A DNA stretch of 64,000 nucleotides from Chloromonas sp. AAM2 (GCA_004335635.1 QAXH01005677.1:65736-129735); one strand, 5' to 3'; counted from the first letter of the stretch, positions 37,833 through 51,030 are shown. Notes: generated from the sequence alone by a model not told the origin. A program made the numbers and translations.

Positions 37833-40800
37833 TTAGCCGGTGTTGCGCATGCCTGCAGCAATGCCGTTGATGGACACCAGCAGAGCATCGCGCAGCTTGA
37901 CGCTGTTGGGATCCAGGCGCAGGCGACGTAGGACCTCAATCTGCAGGCAGGCAGACCCAGGCAAAGATAAGCTGACCTGAATGAAATGAACTGGGGAAAA
38001 AAACTGAGCCTGCAAGCCCTGGCTAACTTTGGTCAAATAGGCTTTGTTTTTATTGAGTCATGCAAGCCTGGGATGCGGTGAGCAGAGAGGCTCATGTCCA
38101 TTCAATCCTGTGGATGCGGCGACGGGGATGCTTGTGCTTTGGCATAGCATGCGCGCACACCTGCATGATGTTGATCGGGTCGATGTAGGGGTTGCGCATG
38201 TCGATGAGCTTCCGCAGTGTGGGGTTGTGCTCCAGGAGCATCTTGTGTCCAGACACATCCAGCACAGCCTGCGGCCAAGGACGCGCTTGCAAATAGTCAT
38301 GCGCTGATAGATAACACAAGGGCGAAGAAATGATTGCTGGGTTGTTACAGGGCTCAGCCCAACGAGTAACAACCCGTAGTGGGTAGTAGTGAGAAGTGTC
38401 AAGGGTCCTGGAGAGCCGATTGCACCACACGCTATCACACAAGCAAGCAACCTTGTTCTCACGAAGGCCAGCTTCACTTATGATGGCAGTTCAGTACAAA
38501 CTGAGGCTGCGACGTACAGCGCCTGCGAAATGCAAAGGACAACTGCTGCTCACCTTCATCGTCTCCTGCAGTCTTGCCCTTAGCTCACTGCCCAGCTCCT
38601 GCTCCTTTGGTTCAGTGACGAGCACATCCTCGTACAGCCCGGCAATGCGCGGGTCGCTCTTGGCAAGAATCATCTCAATCAGATCGATGGTGGCGGCGAA
38701 GAAGGGCCACTCCCGGTACATGGCGCGCAACTCCGCAAGATGGCCCTGTGTGCATAAGACAAAGGGCGGGCGACCAAACATCGTCACTTGTGCATTGATG
38801 CACCCGACAATCTTGATATACTGATAAGCCGCACAGTGCGCTCACTCAGCCATGGCATTGTCTTCGCATCAACACATCAATGCAGCGATTTTGACAGACT
38901 GTTATGTAAGCCGCACAGTGCACTAGTCGCCCTCTTCAAGGCTACTCAGCCATGATGGCTGTGGTGGTAACCTTTCATTGTGACTTCACAGCATTTTCAA
39001 CTCCTTTCCAGCCCACCTTGGCCACGGCCTCCTTAATGGCCTCTCCGATGCCGAGCCAGGACGGCAAGATGAGCCGAGTTTGTGTCCAGGCGAACTGCCA
39101 GGGGATGGCGCGCAGCGTGTTGATACCGGCGTTGTCGGCGCGCCGCCGGGACGGACGGGAACCTGCACACGTGCAAACAATTCATGCAATAGCGCGTTCT
39201 GACATGTTGATATGGTGAGCAGCTCAAGACCACACACCCTGCTGTACCACCGCTTTGCTGCGTCTTACACATCAGCATTGGCAATTAATTAACGATTGCA
39301 GCACGAAATGCATCCCCTGCTCCAGCTTAAGCAACCCTGTTGCACCAAACCTCTGCACCCGCTTCATGGGGTATGCCACCATCATACTTACGCCCTGCCG
39401 ACTGAGTTTGCAAGAGGCCATGAGATATACCAGCTGAGTTTGCCAGCGCAATCAGCCACACAACGTGATGTTTGCAGCAACCGCGATTCACCAAAGCATT
39501 CATTCCCGCACGCACCGATGTTGAGGTTTCCAAGCTCTGCTTCAGGTGTGGCATGCTTGAAGTAGGTGATGAAGTGTGGGTTCTCGTACACTACAGAGCG
39601 GTAGGCCTCGCAGCTTCTCTCGCTCATTCGTGTCATGATGTCACGCCATGCCTGTGCATCAGCAATGCACACTGCTTTACTCACACCAATCTACAGATAA
39701 TGAACAAGCATGCCATGTGTGAAGTGCCAGATTGAAGCCACTGAAAGCATACTGTGTGGTCAGCAGTAGCTGTTTATTGATTTCTAGTGCTCACAGTTAA
39801 GATCGGAAGCATGTCGACAAGAACAAGTCATGCATAGTGCATAGTCATAAACGTTGACTTCCAAAGGCTGGTACAGTGGAATAGAAAAGCTCTGCATGCT
39901 CTTGCCTGAGACTTGGGTGGTGATGGCGGTTTGAGGGATGCACACAGCACGGCTGTGGTGTAGATCTCCAGCTGGTACTGGGCCACAGCACTGATGCCAA
40001 ACTTGGCCTGCGCAAGCAACCAAACTCTCAATTGACTCTCGCACAGCTGCAAGCAACCATGCCGATGGTTCGTTTCAATTTGCAGCATGGCAAGCAGGCC
40101 CAACCATCCCCAGTGCCACAGCAACACGTGCCCATGCTGCATGGCTTGACAGCTCATGCAAAACGACTGTTCCCAGTTGCTCAGCCCACCAACGCCCTTG
40201 TGACTGGCGAGCTCAATCATCGCTAATCATACGCTCATTGCCACTCATGGCTGGCAAGCCCGCGTTGTCCTCGCACCTGCACCATCTCTCCCTGTTCAGT
40301 GATGCGGAACGATCCCTCCACGCTGCCGGGTGGCTGGCTCTGAATGGCCAGGTACGTGGGTCCGCCGCCGCGCCCCACCGTGCCACCCCGGCCGTGGAAC
40401 AGCGTGAGCTGCACCCCCGCCTCCTTGGTGGTGGCAACCAGTTGCTCCTGCGGGCCCAGCATAGCGCAAGGAAAGAGTCAGCAGCTGTCTTGAGGTGATG
40501 ATGGGAGTCTCAACTAGTTCTAGATGGCCCTGTGCTACAGCTTGCATGTCAAGACGACCCAGGAGACAGACCCATAACGCGTGAAAAACTGGTTGATGGT
40601 TGTTGCGTGTTGTTTGATATGAGGCGTGCCCCAACACAGCACACTGAAAGAGTTGGCGCCTGATGTCAGGAATCTCAACTGACCCTAGACGGCTTCTGAG
40701 CAATAAATTGCATGCAAACACAGCACAAGAGACAGACTTGAGCACAGGCTCATGCAAGGACTCGCAGCACGTGACAAGGGGTTATGTTGTTTTTACGTAT

Positions 40801-43800
40801 TGTACACCTGATTTGATGCGTGCAATGCACATGTGGCATGTGTCCCACATTCACAGCCAAATGAGAATCAACAACAACCTGCAATGCATCAAGGGACGTC
40901 CCATGACTCGGAAGCCGAATGATATCAAAGGCACTCGCTTACCTGGCAGCGGTACAGCGCCCAGTTGGCCGCAAGCCTGCCTGCGTCCTTCCCGCTGTCG
41001 CTGTAGCCCAACATGACCTCCTGGTGGTTGCCATGGTGACGACGCACGTGTTCACGATACCTGCATGACCATGCACACGCGTGCAGATTACAGGCAAAAG
41101 CTGCCTACAACGTCTGCAACGCAAGTCAAATACTCCGGTTTTGAGGAGCCTGGGATTACCATCAACAACATGAGAAAAAGAAGCCAATGTAGCCTGTCCC
41201 GGCTATGAAGAGCCTGCCGGCCTATGCTGGGATGCCCATCAACAACACGAGAGAGTTGAGTCCAGAAGTGAAGAAAATGGTTCCTTGGCAGTGCATGCCA
41301 GCTCTTGCTTCCTTGCTCACCATGGTAGACTGAGCAGTGTCTTCATGACGCCTCCGCCGTTGTCCAAATCGTCCAGTGTCTCGAACAGGGGCACCACGCG
41401 CAGTGTACGGCAGGACTCAAGTGCGCAGCCGCGCTCGGCAGCAACCTGAACCGTCCAGCAAACAGGCTTATGTTGCCGCAGGTCAGACTGTGCGTGGACC
41501 CATCAAGTTGATTTGTCAGATAGCAAGTAGATGTTGTGATAACGGTACATGGGCAAGGACGTGAAAGCCATGGCAGTTACAGCATCACCCTTGAAGTACC
41601 GCCCCCAGAGGTCGCACACAGCAGAACAAAGCCCTTAGTACTGATCAAGTTGATTTGTCAGATAGGAAGTTCATGTTGATGACGGTGCATGGGCCAGGCT
41701 GTGGTCCATGCTGGTAGCCTGCACAGCAGTCCGGGTGTTTGCTTCTCTGCCTGCATCCTTAGCCATCCAGAACGTCAAAATTGCTAATTGGTTGTGCCCA
41801 GCAATTGATACTTGCTCGTGCCCATTGCTAATTGGTCGTGCCCAGCAATTGATACTTGCTCGTGCCCATCGCTAATTGGTCGTGCCCAGCAATTGATACT
41901 TGCTCGTGCCCATCCTGACCTGAAACATAGCCTCCCTCTGCAGCAGCTCCACCGCCAGCACATCCGAGGCTCCTTTGGCCATGGAGATGACGTAAGCGCC
42001 CAGGGACGCAGGGCCCAGCTCGGCCACCACTCGGCACGTGTCCAACACTTCCCGCACTTCGGAGTGCATGGGCATGTCGGGAGGGATGAGCGGGCGCCGA
42101 CCCTGCAATAGCCGTGGCAGAACCAGCAGCTGAATGCATATGCAGTAAGTAGTTCGGATTTGACTAGCTTTCCTGAACAGTTTTCTCCCAAGTGACACAG
42201 TACCAGTAGCAGTACGTCACTGGAGAGCATGCCACCACAGACACCTGTCCTCCTGACCTGGCCTCAAAAGTGCTTGAGCATGCCACCAAATCACGTGGTG
42301 AGCAAGATCACGTGAACGCACATGTTCTATTTCTGGATACACATGCCCTGCAGGAACCACTGCAATTGCCACTAACTGCGCCTACTGACCTGCAGCTCTT
42401 GGATGAGCCAATCGATTCTCTTCTTCTCGTCCCACTCAAGGTACGAGCCATACCCCAGGTACTGGGTGATGGCATCCATGGCCTCGTTGTGACGCGTGCT
42501 CTCCTACGTCCATGTACCAACATACCGTGGATTAGTTGTTACTTAATTATGTGAGTATAACAATGATTAGATATCAGGGGAAAACAGTATAAATCATGAT
42601 TAGAACACATGCTGCGCCTGCTGCTGCTGCTGCTGTGATGCATGTTATGATAGCATATACTGCACCCATGTGTTGAGATCCAGTTCAAGCCAAACACGAA
42701 AGCTGCTGCAGCATTCAGACACGCAGGCCGCAGCAGTGAGGAAGGGCGTACCTGTCGGATGTCGAGCTTCATGAGGCACATGCCAAAGCAGGACACGCGG
42801 CGGATGAGGTCCAGCAGCCTGCCATCAGCAATGGTGCCGCCGCCACACGCGTACAAAGACCTGCGAAAGGATGGGACATTGCTTACTTTAATACTTGGTA
42901 GCTTGCACCTGTGCAGGAGTGCCAAGGATGTATCGGGGGAATGGCCTGCTATCATCTCCAATTACCAGGATGCAATTGCATCGACAGACGCTACCATGAA
43001 CCAGCAACGTTCAGTTACAAAGTGTCACATAACATCCAGACCTTCAGCCGGGTGCACATGAGAGGCGTGCTACAGCACACTGCAACACCCAGTCAGCCCC
43101 ACACGTTGACCCAATCACACTAGCCTCACCAGTAGATAGCACGCAGCGGCCTTTCAAGCTCCTCGCTGTCATGGTAGATCTGATCATCATCGATTGTGGC
43201 GTCCACGCCGATTAGCATGTCCTCCATGCACTTGCGCGTGTTCATCAGCTTCTGGCGAACCTGTGGAAACAATCAAGGAACATGACCTCTGTTCATGCAC
43301 CTCGTCTTTGGGTCTTACAACCCGTACCAGCCACTCTTGTGACTGGCTTTTCCTTTCCCTCTCCCCTTAGGCTTCATCCCGAATCTGCCCCTGACCACCT
43401 CATGCCTACTGTCCACTGTGCTCATCAGCACACAAATCATCATTCCGTTGCCCACATCCCTATTCTATACGCATACTGCCGGGCTGCATTCTTTTGGTTA
43501 ACTGTCTCCTTGCAGGCCTGTACCATGTTTGTTACCGCCCTACCCACCTCCTTCCTTTCTTCTCCAAAACACTGCTCCACTCAACCTGGTCTTTGCCCAC
43601 CAACCCACAGGTTGAAACTTTTATCCTTCCTCACTTCAACTGATGCGTGTATTCCCTTCCTCCACTCACGTCTCCTAAGATGACCCTGTAGGGGTGGAAT
43701 CCCGGGTGGTTGTGCGCCTTGTTGAAGGTGGAGTTGTCGGTTGCGGCACGTGCGGTACGGAGCGTGCGGCGGAGCAGGGTGGGGTCCGTGAGGCCCACGC

Positions 43801-46800
43801 TGGCGGGCCGGTCCAGCTGGTTTGCGTTCATGCCCATGTACATGGCGGGGACTGAGTCAGCACTCTGCATGCCCGGGTCGCCTGGCATCAGCTGCAACTG
43901 CGCGAAGGAAGACCAGCAGACGTGCGTGTAATTATTTACCATCGTTACATGGTTCTCACGCTGCTGCAGCTAGACACAATACCTAGGCGTGCGTGTGACA
44001 TACACGAGAACAGAGAACCGCGAGGCTGAGAAACAAACAGCAAAGAGCAACAACGTGTACTGTATGGGTACTGACGTACCATGCTGTTCTTCTTGCTGAG
44101 CATTCCTGAGCCAGGCGTCTCGAAGCCATCAGTAACGGAATCCTCGCCAACCTGCAGGCAAAAGCAGGATCCTCCGGTGTGTGGAAAAGCAAGGAAAACA
44201 AAACCACACGATACTCCTCACACACTTGGCCTCAGCCTCGTGATGAAGTTGAAAAGTGGCCTCACAACGGCACAGCATCCTGACAACATGCCGTACTTGA
44301 ATCACTCCGTGTCTTACTGCTGGAGCACACAGGTGACCAACGCCAATGCAATTCAGGCAATGACCAATGCCCCAAGAGTTCGAAATCCATTGCTTACCAG
44401 TCCTGATCCGTCCTGTGAGATGTCGTATTCACACTCCGAGCCGCCCTCCAGGTCTTGGCCGGGCAGCACGCCAGGCACAGCGGGCATGGCAGACATGCCA
44501 CTGGCTGCGTCAAAAGTATCGAGCCGGGCACCAACAACCATGCCTGCAGCACCGGGCAAGAATTGCATCCTTATGTCGGAAATCTTATTTCCTGGCAATT
44601 AAATCTCCCTTACTAGGCATTAGGTGTTACTCAGTGGTAGCATCTGGTGAAACCAGGTCCACAGCAACAGCACATATGACTCTTACAGCCAATTGCTGCC
44701 ATCGTGCTGTGAGTATCCAGGCTCATGCAACCAAGACATAATTTCCATGTTCACAGTGCCTGGAGCACGTAGACTGTGCTTGACCCCTGCTGTTTGCCTC
44801 TGCTCGCCCCGGCGTGCTTCTTACCTTCTGGCAGGACTTGGCCAAGCGTGTCCTGCTTAAGCAGCATGCTTTTGCGGGCCGAAACGTCCAGCTTTTTGGC
44901 GTCCAGTGGAGGCACGGGCAGGGCACCGCCTAGGGAGGTAGATGTTGAGAGGCCGCTGCGAGCCATGCGGGAGGTGGGCTCATGGGGCTGAGGTGTGTGC
45001 TGCTGGCCCAGCCCGTGGTCAGTGGGCATGGAGCTCATGAGGGCGTTGAGGTTATTGGATGAGCCGACAGTGCCGTTGGCAGCACGTGGGTCCAACACGC
45101 GGGCCTGGTGGTCGCGAATCACCTTTTTGACCAGCTTCCAAACCTACATGTGATCAGAAACCAGTGAAAGCGCGGCATGCAAGGACGTGCACTGGACCCC
45201 GGACTATGCTGCCTAGCAAGCCTAGCAAGCCAGTGGCACACGTTGCGGCTAGGGCCCATGCAGTGCTGCCTTGTGCCTGTGGCTGCATGGCGGCCACACT
45301 GCATGATGCATGGCTGTGCTGGCGCCCCGCTTACCTCCGTCGAGCATGTTGACATGGAGAGTTCAAACCGCAGGGCATCAACTTCCTTCAGGTACATGTC
45401 CGCCGCCATCCAGCGGGCAAGACACACAACGTGCTTGGTCACCTGCAGAGGCAGAACAAAACTGCACTTAGAACCAGTTAGACCCTTAGGTGATGCTACG
45501 CATACTGCGTGATGATGAGAACTCAAAGCAAGCAACCTGCCATGATGTTTGGTTCAATTGTTCGGTCCACAAGCCCCCAGCAGATAGATTCATGCGCACC
45601 CAACACGGATGCCCTTGGAAAACACACTTCAACTGGGCGCTTGCTGCTCATACTGTAATGCCACGCTCATCAGCACTGCCATCAGCAAACTGACTGCCAT
45701 CCTGTCAACACACAACAAATCCACAAACGTTGCCTGTCTGAATGCTCGCCTGCCCTCCCATTGCTAACCTTGGAGGTGACATTAGGGTTTCCGTCCCTGT
45801 CTCCTCCCATCCAGCTGCCAAAGCGGAAGGGCGTGGCATTCAGAGGCAGATCCTTGCCCACGGTCTTCTTCAAAGCCAAAGACAGACGGCGCATGAATGT
45901 GGGCACGGCATTCCACAGGGACTGCTCAACAATGTGCAGCCCACCTCGAGCCTCTGCATCCATAAGCAGCAGTGTGCGTGCCCGTGTATTTGTGCATGAC
46001 TCTTGCGCCGGCGTGCATGTATTTAAGTATGAACCCAGCGCACGGTTAAGCACTGCGGTCGGCATCACTGGCTGGCAGAGCACTGCTCTGTCGAATGCAC
46101 ACATGTTTTCTTTAAGCCCCGCTGAGCAGTGCTCTTCAAACTGAAGGCCACGTGACAGCAACAGCAACAATGCACGCCTTGCCTCTCACTCACCGTCCAC
46201 TGGGGTTGGCTTCTGCCTCCGCAGCTCATCCGTCTGCCACAAGGCGGACACCTCACGCGTAAGGTCGTCCAACACTGCATCACGCTCATCTTTCGTCAAG
46301 TCAACTCTGCAGGGGCACAGGTGTAGCTCTCAGCAATTAACAGTGCACGCATACATGCTATTGGTACTGCCACTGCAATCAAAACTGTTTGAGCAGTTGC
46401 ACTGGAGCGCGGCGTCGCTGCTTTTCAGTGGCGAACGATGCTGTACGTTCCAGGGTTATGCAGTATCATGGCCTGATCTGTCACGGAACTCTGCCTGCCT
46501 AACCCCACAACGATTTCCTGTGTTCTCAATGTCATACCTGTCGTTCTGCTGCAGCAGGGCTGCTATGCGTGTGTGCTTGTACTGGAGTGTTCGACGATTG
46601 ACTTGAGTTGGATGTGCCGTCAGCACCACTTCCACCGCCTGAGTAGCAGAAGCAAACCATGCTAACGTTACCATGCATACAGCACATGTGCACCCACTGT
46701 TTCATGCTGCAGGCTGCCAAATGTGAAAAGCGCCAGTAGCATACCTGGGTGGTGACAGCTTCAAACAGCTTTTCAGGAGAGACGCCTTCAGAAATAAGCT

Positions 46801-47851
46801 TGGCAAAGCAGTCCTCGCAAGACTTGGTAGTGTTGCGCCCCTCGACTCGGTTGCGTCGCAGCCTGTGCACACATGCAGTGGCAACTGCTGGCTGAATACA
46901 GGTGGCTGTGCACATGCAGCCTGGTCGATTGAAGCTGATTGCTGCAACTTTGATGAGGGTGCGATGCCTTCCATTGCGATGCTGCAACTTTGATGGGAGT
47001 GCGATGGAAGCATCCAAGTACAACCCTAATAATCCCGGTGCTGACCGTGCTGCGGGCTTAATACGAACACGCTGGCGCTACTGTGCGTGATGATTCCGCC
47101 CCGTTATAGACCGCTAGATTGACTGTCCGACACGACCTGCGCTTGGGCCGCATGAGGCGAGCGCTGTACCCTCTATACCTGTGCTGTAGCTCGGCGATGG
47201 AGCTCAGGTTGAGGTAGTGGCCGAAGGCTCGCTGCGCGTGAGCAATGCCGAGCAATGGCATGCGTGTTTTAAAAAGGTTGAAAAAGTCGTGCCGGCTGCG
47301 ATGTGCGCCAGACGCCACTCACCACGATGGGTAAGGCCTCCTCAAGAGGCATGGCCATCAGCTCTTGCCTCATCCTGTCTTGAATGACTTTCGCGCCTAC
47401 AGGGTCATGGCTGCTCTCTAGAAGGCTTGCGGCTTGTGACAAAGCCCTGGGAAGCGCAGCACAGGGTCAGAATCTTCGCATTTGGCAGGGATCCACGGGC
47501 TCATCCTAGCAACCTTTACGCATTGGCAGGTGAGAACGTGTTTGTCCAGCTCTAATCGTCAATGATTCGTGAAAACTTTACGCACAAAACCCGGGATCCG
47601 GCAGGTTCGCGCACTGCCATTATACAATGGTGGCCAACAGTGGTGCTTGGACTGCTCATCTAAGTTGATGCTCCCCTACGGCGTTGTCCAGTAAACTTTG
47701 TTTACCTGATCTTGTTTAGCTTCATAAAGCCTACAGGGCCCACATCTAGCTCAAGAGTCTCGTCCAGTAGTGTGCTGAGCAGCTTACAGTCATCCTCTAG
47801 CGGCTGTAGGTTCAATTCGGCGCCATGCATGTCCTCGCCGGCGTCCCCCAT
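37833..47851 (-). CDS. PPC2: Bacterial-type phosphoenolpyruvate carboxylase, 1,151 aa, 25 exons
   Basis: Carboxylates PEP with bicarbonate to oxaloacetate (anaplerosis). Exons 5' to 3': 47706-47851, 47323-47446, 47179-47231, 46745-46862, 46538-46638, 46194-46306, 45769-45953, 45335-45442, 44825-45143, 44398-44543, 44080-44151, 43670-43897, 43130-43260, 42752-42860, 42390-42503, 41920-42102, 41321-41445, 40943-41060, 40277-40447, 39906-40007, 39516-39651, 39017-39162, 38554-38745, 38161-38268, 37833-37940. All phases agree. Conserved motifs: [52 protein letters not shown] and C-terminal GMRNTG. RNTG, the lack of the plant-type N-terminal phospho-Ser motif, and a disordered Ser/Gly/Pro-rich insertion (about residues 335-525, exons 9-12) mark the bacterial-type class, which in plants and algae joins plant-type subunits in class-2 hetero-complexes. 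Exon 20 ends at a GC donor. An in-frame ATG at 47926 would add 25 mostly hydrophobic residues. Confidence 0.96.
41783..41914. repeat. Three tandem 44-bp units abutting a 5' splice site
   Basis: GCTAATTGG starts at 41783, 41827 and 41871, an exact 44-bp period. The array ends 5 bp from the 5' boundary of the intron, next to PEP carboxylase exon 41920-42102. The period is not a multiple of 3. Confidence 0.92.
46941..47007. repeat. Two tandem 40-bp units in a PEP carboxylase intron
   Basis: GCTGCAACTTTGATG recurs at 46941 and 46981, followed in both by GGGTGCGATG-like sequence. The repeat lies in the intron between exons 47179-47231 and 46745-46862. Confidence 0.8.
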
Positions 47852-48145
47852 CTTTACGGGCTGTCGCTGAGAGCCGCGATTAGCAGCAATGGTCAAGACG
47901 AAGAACACTGCTGGCACGCCAAGCATTAGTTGCACAATTTTGGGGTGTGGCCGTTTTGAGGAGGTCGGTTTCACTGCACTTTTCGCTCTTTTGACCCAAT
48001 CTTTTTGACCGGTATGCAATGCTCAGGTTCAGGTTAGTTTGTTTACAGGAACGTGTGTAATTGCTTTAGTGCTGGAGACTTCGCCAGCCGTGCGTGCCAA
48101 GCCGTGCGTGTTAGTTGAGCGGTGGTTTCCTTCCCTGAGCAATTC

Positions 48146-48475
48146 CTGATCTCTCCTACAGTGTTGATCCTATTCTTGGCTGTTGCAGGAAGTGGACCGC
48201 GTGCTGGGCTGAGCCATACTATGGTAGTACCAGTACAACCACCACACCATGCCGGCACATTACGGAGGGCATCGTCCGAACCTGCTGGCAACAAGTTCTG
48301 CTAGCAGTNNNNNNNNNNNNNNNNNNNNNNNNNNNNNNNNNNNNNNNNNNNNNNNNNNNNNNNNNNNNNNNNNNNNNNNNNNNNNNNNNNNNNNNNNNNN
48401 NNCAATGAAGCGCTGCGGCTGTCTCAGTCGGGGGGTGGAGGGCTTGGCTACCTCCCCAAGGAGGCGGGTGGCCAC
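48146..48475 (+). repeat. Duplicated block, copy 1 (interrupted by a gap)
   Basis: Starts CTGATCTCTCCTACAGTGTTG and ends GGAGGCGGGTGGCCA. It matches copy 2 (49626-49906) nearly base for base on both sides of 94 Ns, with a short insertion (ATGGTAGT region) near 48218. The same orientation and about 1.48-kb spacing fit a segmental duplication or two copies of a short mobile element. Confidence 0.9.
48309..48402. other. Assembly gap (94 N)
   Basis: The gap lies inside copy 1 of the duplicated block. Copy 2 has about 62 bp at the equivalent place, so the gap size is probably an estimate. Confidence 0.99.
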
Positions 48476-49625
48476 AATGCCTCAACGCCAACGTCAATGC
48501 CCATGCCGAATGACCACCAAACGATAACGTTACTGCTGGTAGTGGCTCCAGACCTCAATTCAAAGCAAATACAATGGCCAATGACCTGAACAGACTGGTG
48601 TCAGCTCCAGGAACGAAGAAAATTCCGCACAGCTATCTCTGCACCTGAAAAGCTGTGCGTTAGAACCATGTCGTGGGCTTCCATAAGGCGCATCATCTCT
48701 TCTGAACCAGCTGTGGCGCAAAGCGCTTAACCAGGCAATCACGTGTAAGCTAGCAGTGCATACAGGTGTCAGCATGAAGATGTAAGAGTCTTAGTAGAGA
48801 TTAGTCCATTAGTCATAGGTGCACCGCACGGATAACACGTCGACTGTGGGGTGTCCCACAGCCATGAAACCAGATTGTTCAAACCGCCTTGACACGCCTA
48901 CAGCCGTGGCTGTGCCTTGCGACAGGCTGTTTGTCGGATTGTTTGTCGAGGTATGCATTAATTGCACGCGTACATGGCCTCATCCAAACACCTATCAGTC
49001 AGGACCGCCCATCAGAGATGCAACTTGTGAGGATCGTGTGCTGCAACCAGGTCCATTTCGATGGGTACGTTAGACTGCACAGCAGGGGTGCCCTTGGCAG
49101 CAGGCGGTGCCTGTTGGTCGCGGGCTGTGGCCTTGCTGTGCTGCAACTGCAGCCTTGGAGTGGCCGGGCCCTTGGCACACGGTATAGCTGACATCAGCCT
49201 GGCAGTGCTTGGCTTTTGAAGGAGGTTGATTGTTGCCGGTGGACCTGCAGGCAACAAGGTGTTACCATGTCAGGCAATGAATGAGTGAAGTTTAGTAGAC
49301 GATTTCCATCACAGAAGCTTGTGCTTGTGCTTGGCATACCACCATGTCAGCTGAAGCAAAACACTTTGTTGTTCTTGCTGGAGGCAGGCATTTCGGTGCA
49401 ACACTAATAACGTAGCTTGTTATGACTTCATGTCATTGACGACATGACAACAGGCAGCTTTTCTGCTGCGTCACTGCTTTGGAGCAAGCCCTGAGAACCC
49501 CTTTCATAGTGTTGATTCGTTAATTGCAAGTCCAAACTACAGCTACAGATAGGATCAGTTACAGGTAGGATCGATCCTGCATGGCATCTGCCTGGATCAT
49601 TGCACATCTACCGTGCCGGTAGATG

Positions 49626-49906
49626 CTGATCTCTCCTACAGTGTTGACCCTATTCTTGGCTGTTGCAGGAAGTGGACCGGGTGCTGGGCTGAGCCATACC
49701 AGTACAACCACCACACCATGCCGGCACATTACGGAGGGCATCGTTCGAACCTGCTGGCAACAAGTTCTGCTAGCAATTAACTCGGAGATGGGTTCTCGGG
49801 TGTGACCTACATTAGGCGGCATGTGTCTAGTGCCCAATGAAGCGCTGCGGCTGTCTCAGTCGGGGGGTGGAGGGCTTGGCTACCTCCCCAAGGAGGCGGG
49901 CGGCCA
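49626..49906 (+). repeat. Duplicated block, copy 2 (complete)
   Basis: The uninterrupted partner of 48146-48475. It carries no recognisable protein and no obvious terminal inverted repeats. Confidence 0.9.
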
Positions 49907-51030
49907 TGAGCCTGTCCGACATGTTTTGACATGTTTGTTTGACATGTTTGTTTCTGCTACGCCAACATAAAATCAATGATAATATTTAAAAGGTTACCTT
50001 CATTGCTGTGCAGGCTCATGGCGAACGCTAGCGGGAAGTTGTTAGCGGGAAGTTTTTAACCTTCAACGTGTACACTAGTGATAAGCTAGGTAACGGTAGT
50101 CAGAGTATGGCCCTGAGTGGATTGGTGGATTACATGACTGGGATGAGATTCCACCTTGTGAAGGAAGCCGCCAAGCAGGCCAACATTCTCGTAAGAGTTG
50201 CACCGATACAGCCAGCGCCTTGGAGCTGCGGGTGGTGACAGAGCAGTCGTGAATTAGGCATGCTAGTGGCAGCCCTCTCATGAGGCCAGAGAAGCAAGCA
50301 ACCTCTGTGATTGGCAGTTCATGGCTGTTGAGTACAGACTGGTCTGTCAGGTTCACTTACCAGTTGCATGTGTAGGCTGTCATGCCAATCTTGGTCCCTA
50401 CGGATGGGTTGTGCACGGCTGCCAGAAGGGTTTTGAACGCCACGTCCATCTTCACTATTAGAACGCAGACAATTACTCCAGTTGTGTTCAACAGATTGAG
50501 TTGTAGCTTTGCCGTGGGCAACAGATAAGCACAACAATCAGACTTCAAACATTTCAGCGCTACACAGCGGTTCAGCAGTGCGGTTGAACGCATGTGCATA
50601 CCACCCACGTGTAGACTGCGGGTACTTGCGCCCTCTGTGCGGCATGGCGATGGCACAGCTGCGGCGGCAGGAGGCGCACTACAGTGCAGGAGGCGTCTGA
50701 AGCCCATCAAGGTGAGGACTTCCACGTCTGTGTTATGGTTCATCGGCACCTCGATGTCGGACACGAAGCTTAAAAGGGTCCTCAATTAGCATCGGTAGCA
50801 TGGTGCGATGTGTCATATGTGCATTGCGCGTGTGTTGTCAACAAGGTCATCCCTGTTCGCACACCATCAAGGTCAGTAGAGGATGGCCCTACCTTCGGAC
50901 AAACAGATCTATTTCGAGCCCTGAGCCTCACCGTTGATCAAATGAACAAGATTTGCTGTCTGAATACTGCTCACCGGCCTCGCGTGCAATTTGTGAAGCA
51001 TGTGCGATCCATGATCTTGCTTGCAGAACC

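Larger units (their letters stand above)
47852..51030. other. Divergent intergenic region with duplicated block; no confident gene
   Basis: A 3.2-kb spacer between the 5' ends of PEP carboxylase (-) and TOM40 (+). It holds the duplicated block and assembly gap listed separately. A few minus-strand fragments near 50.1-50.7 kb are bounded by splice-like sites, but no protein family was recognised. An acceptor-like TTGCAG just before the TOM40 ATG suggests an intron in the TOM40 5' UTR. Confidence 0.5.

Noticed and set aside
49746..49760. GTTCGAAC as a tRNA B box on the minus strand
   Set aside because: No matching T stem, anticodon arm or acceptor stem around it, in either copy of the duplicated block.
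50075..50785. Possible small multi-exon minus-strand gene before TOM40
   Set aside because: Some splice-like joins give short open frames, but no family is recognisable and competing frames work equally well.
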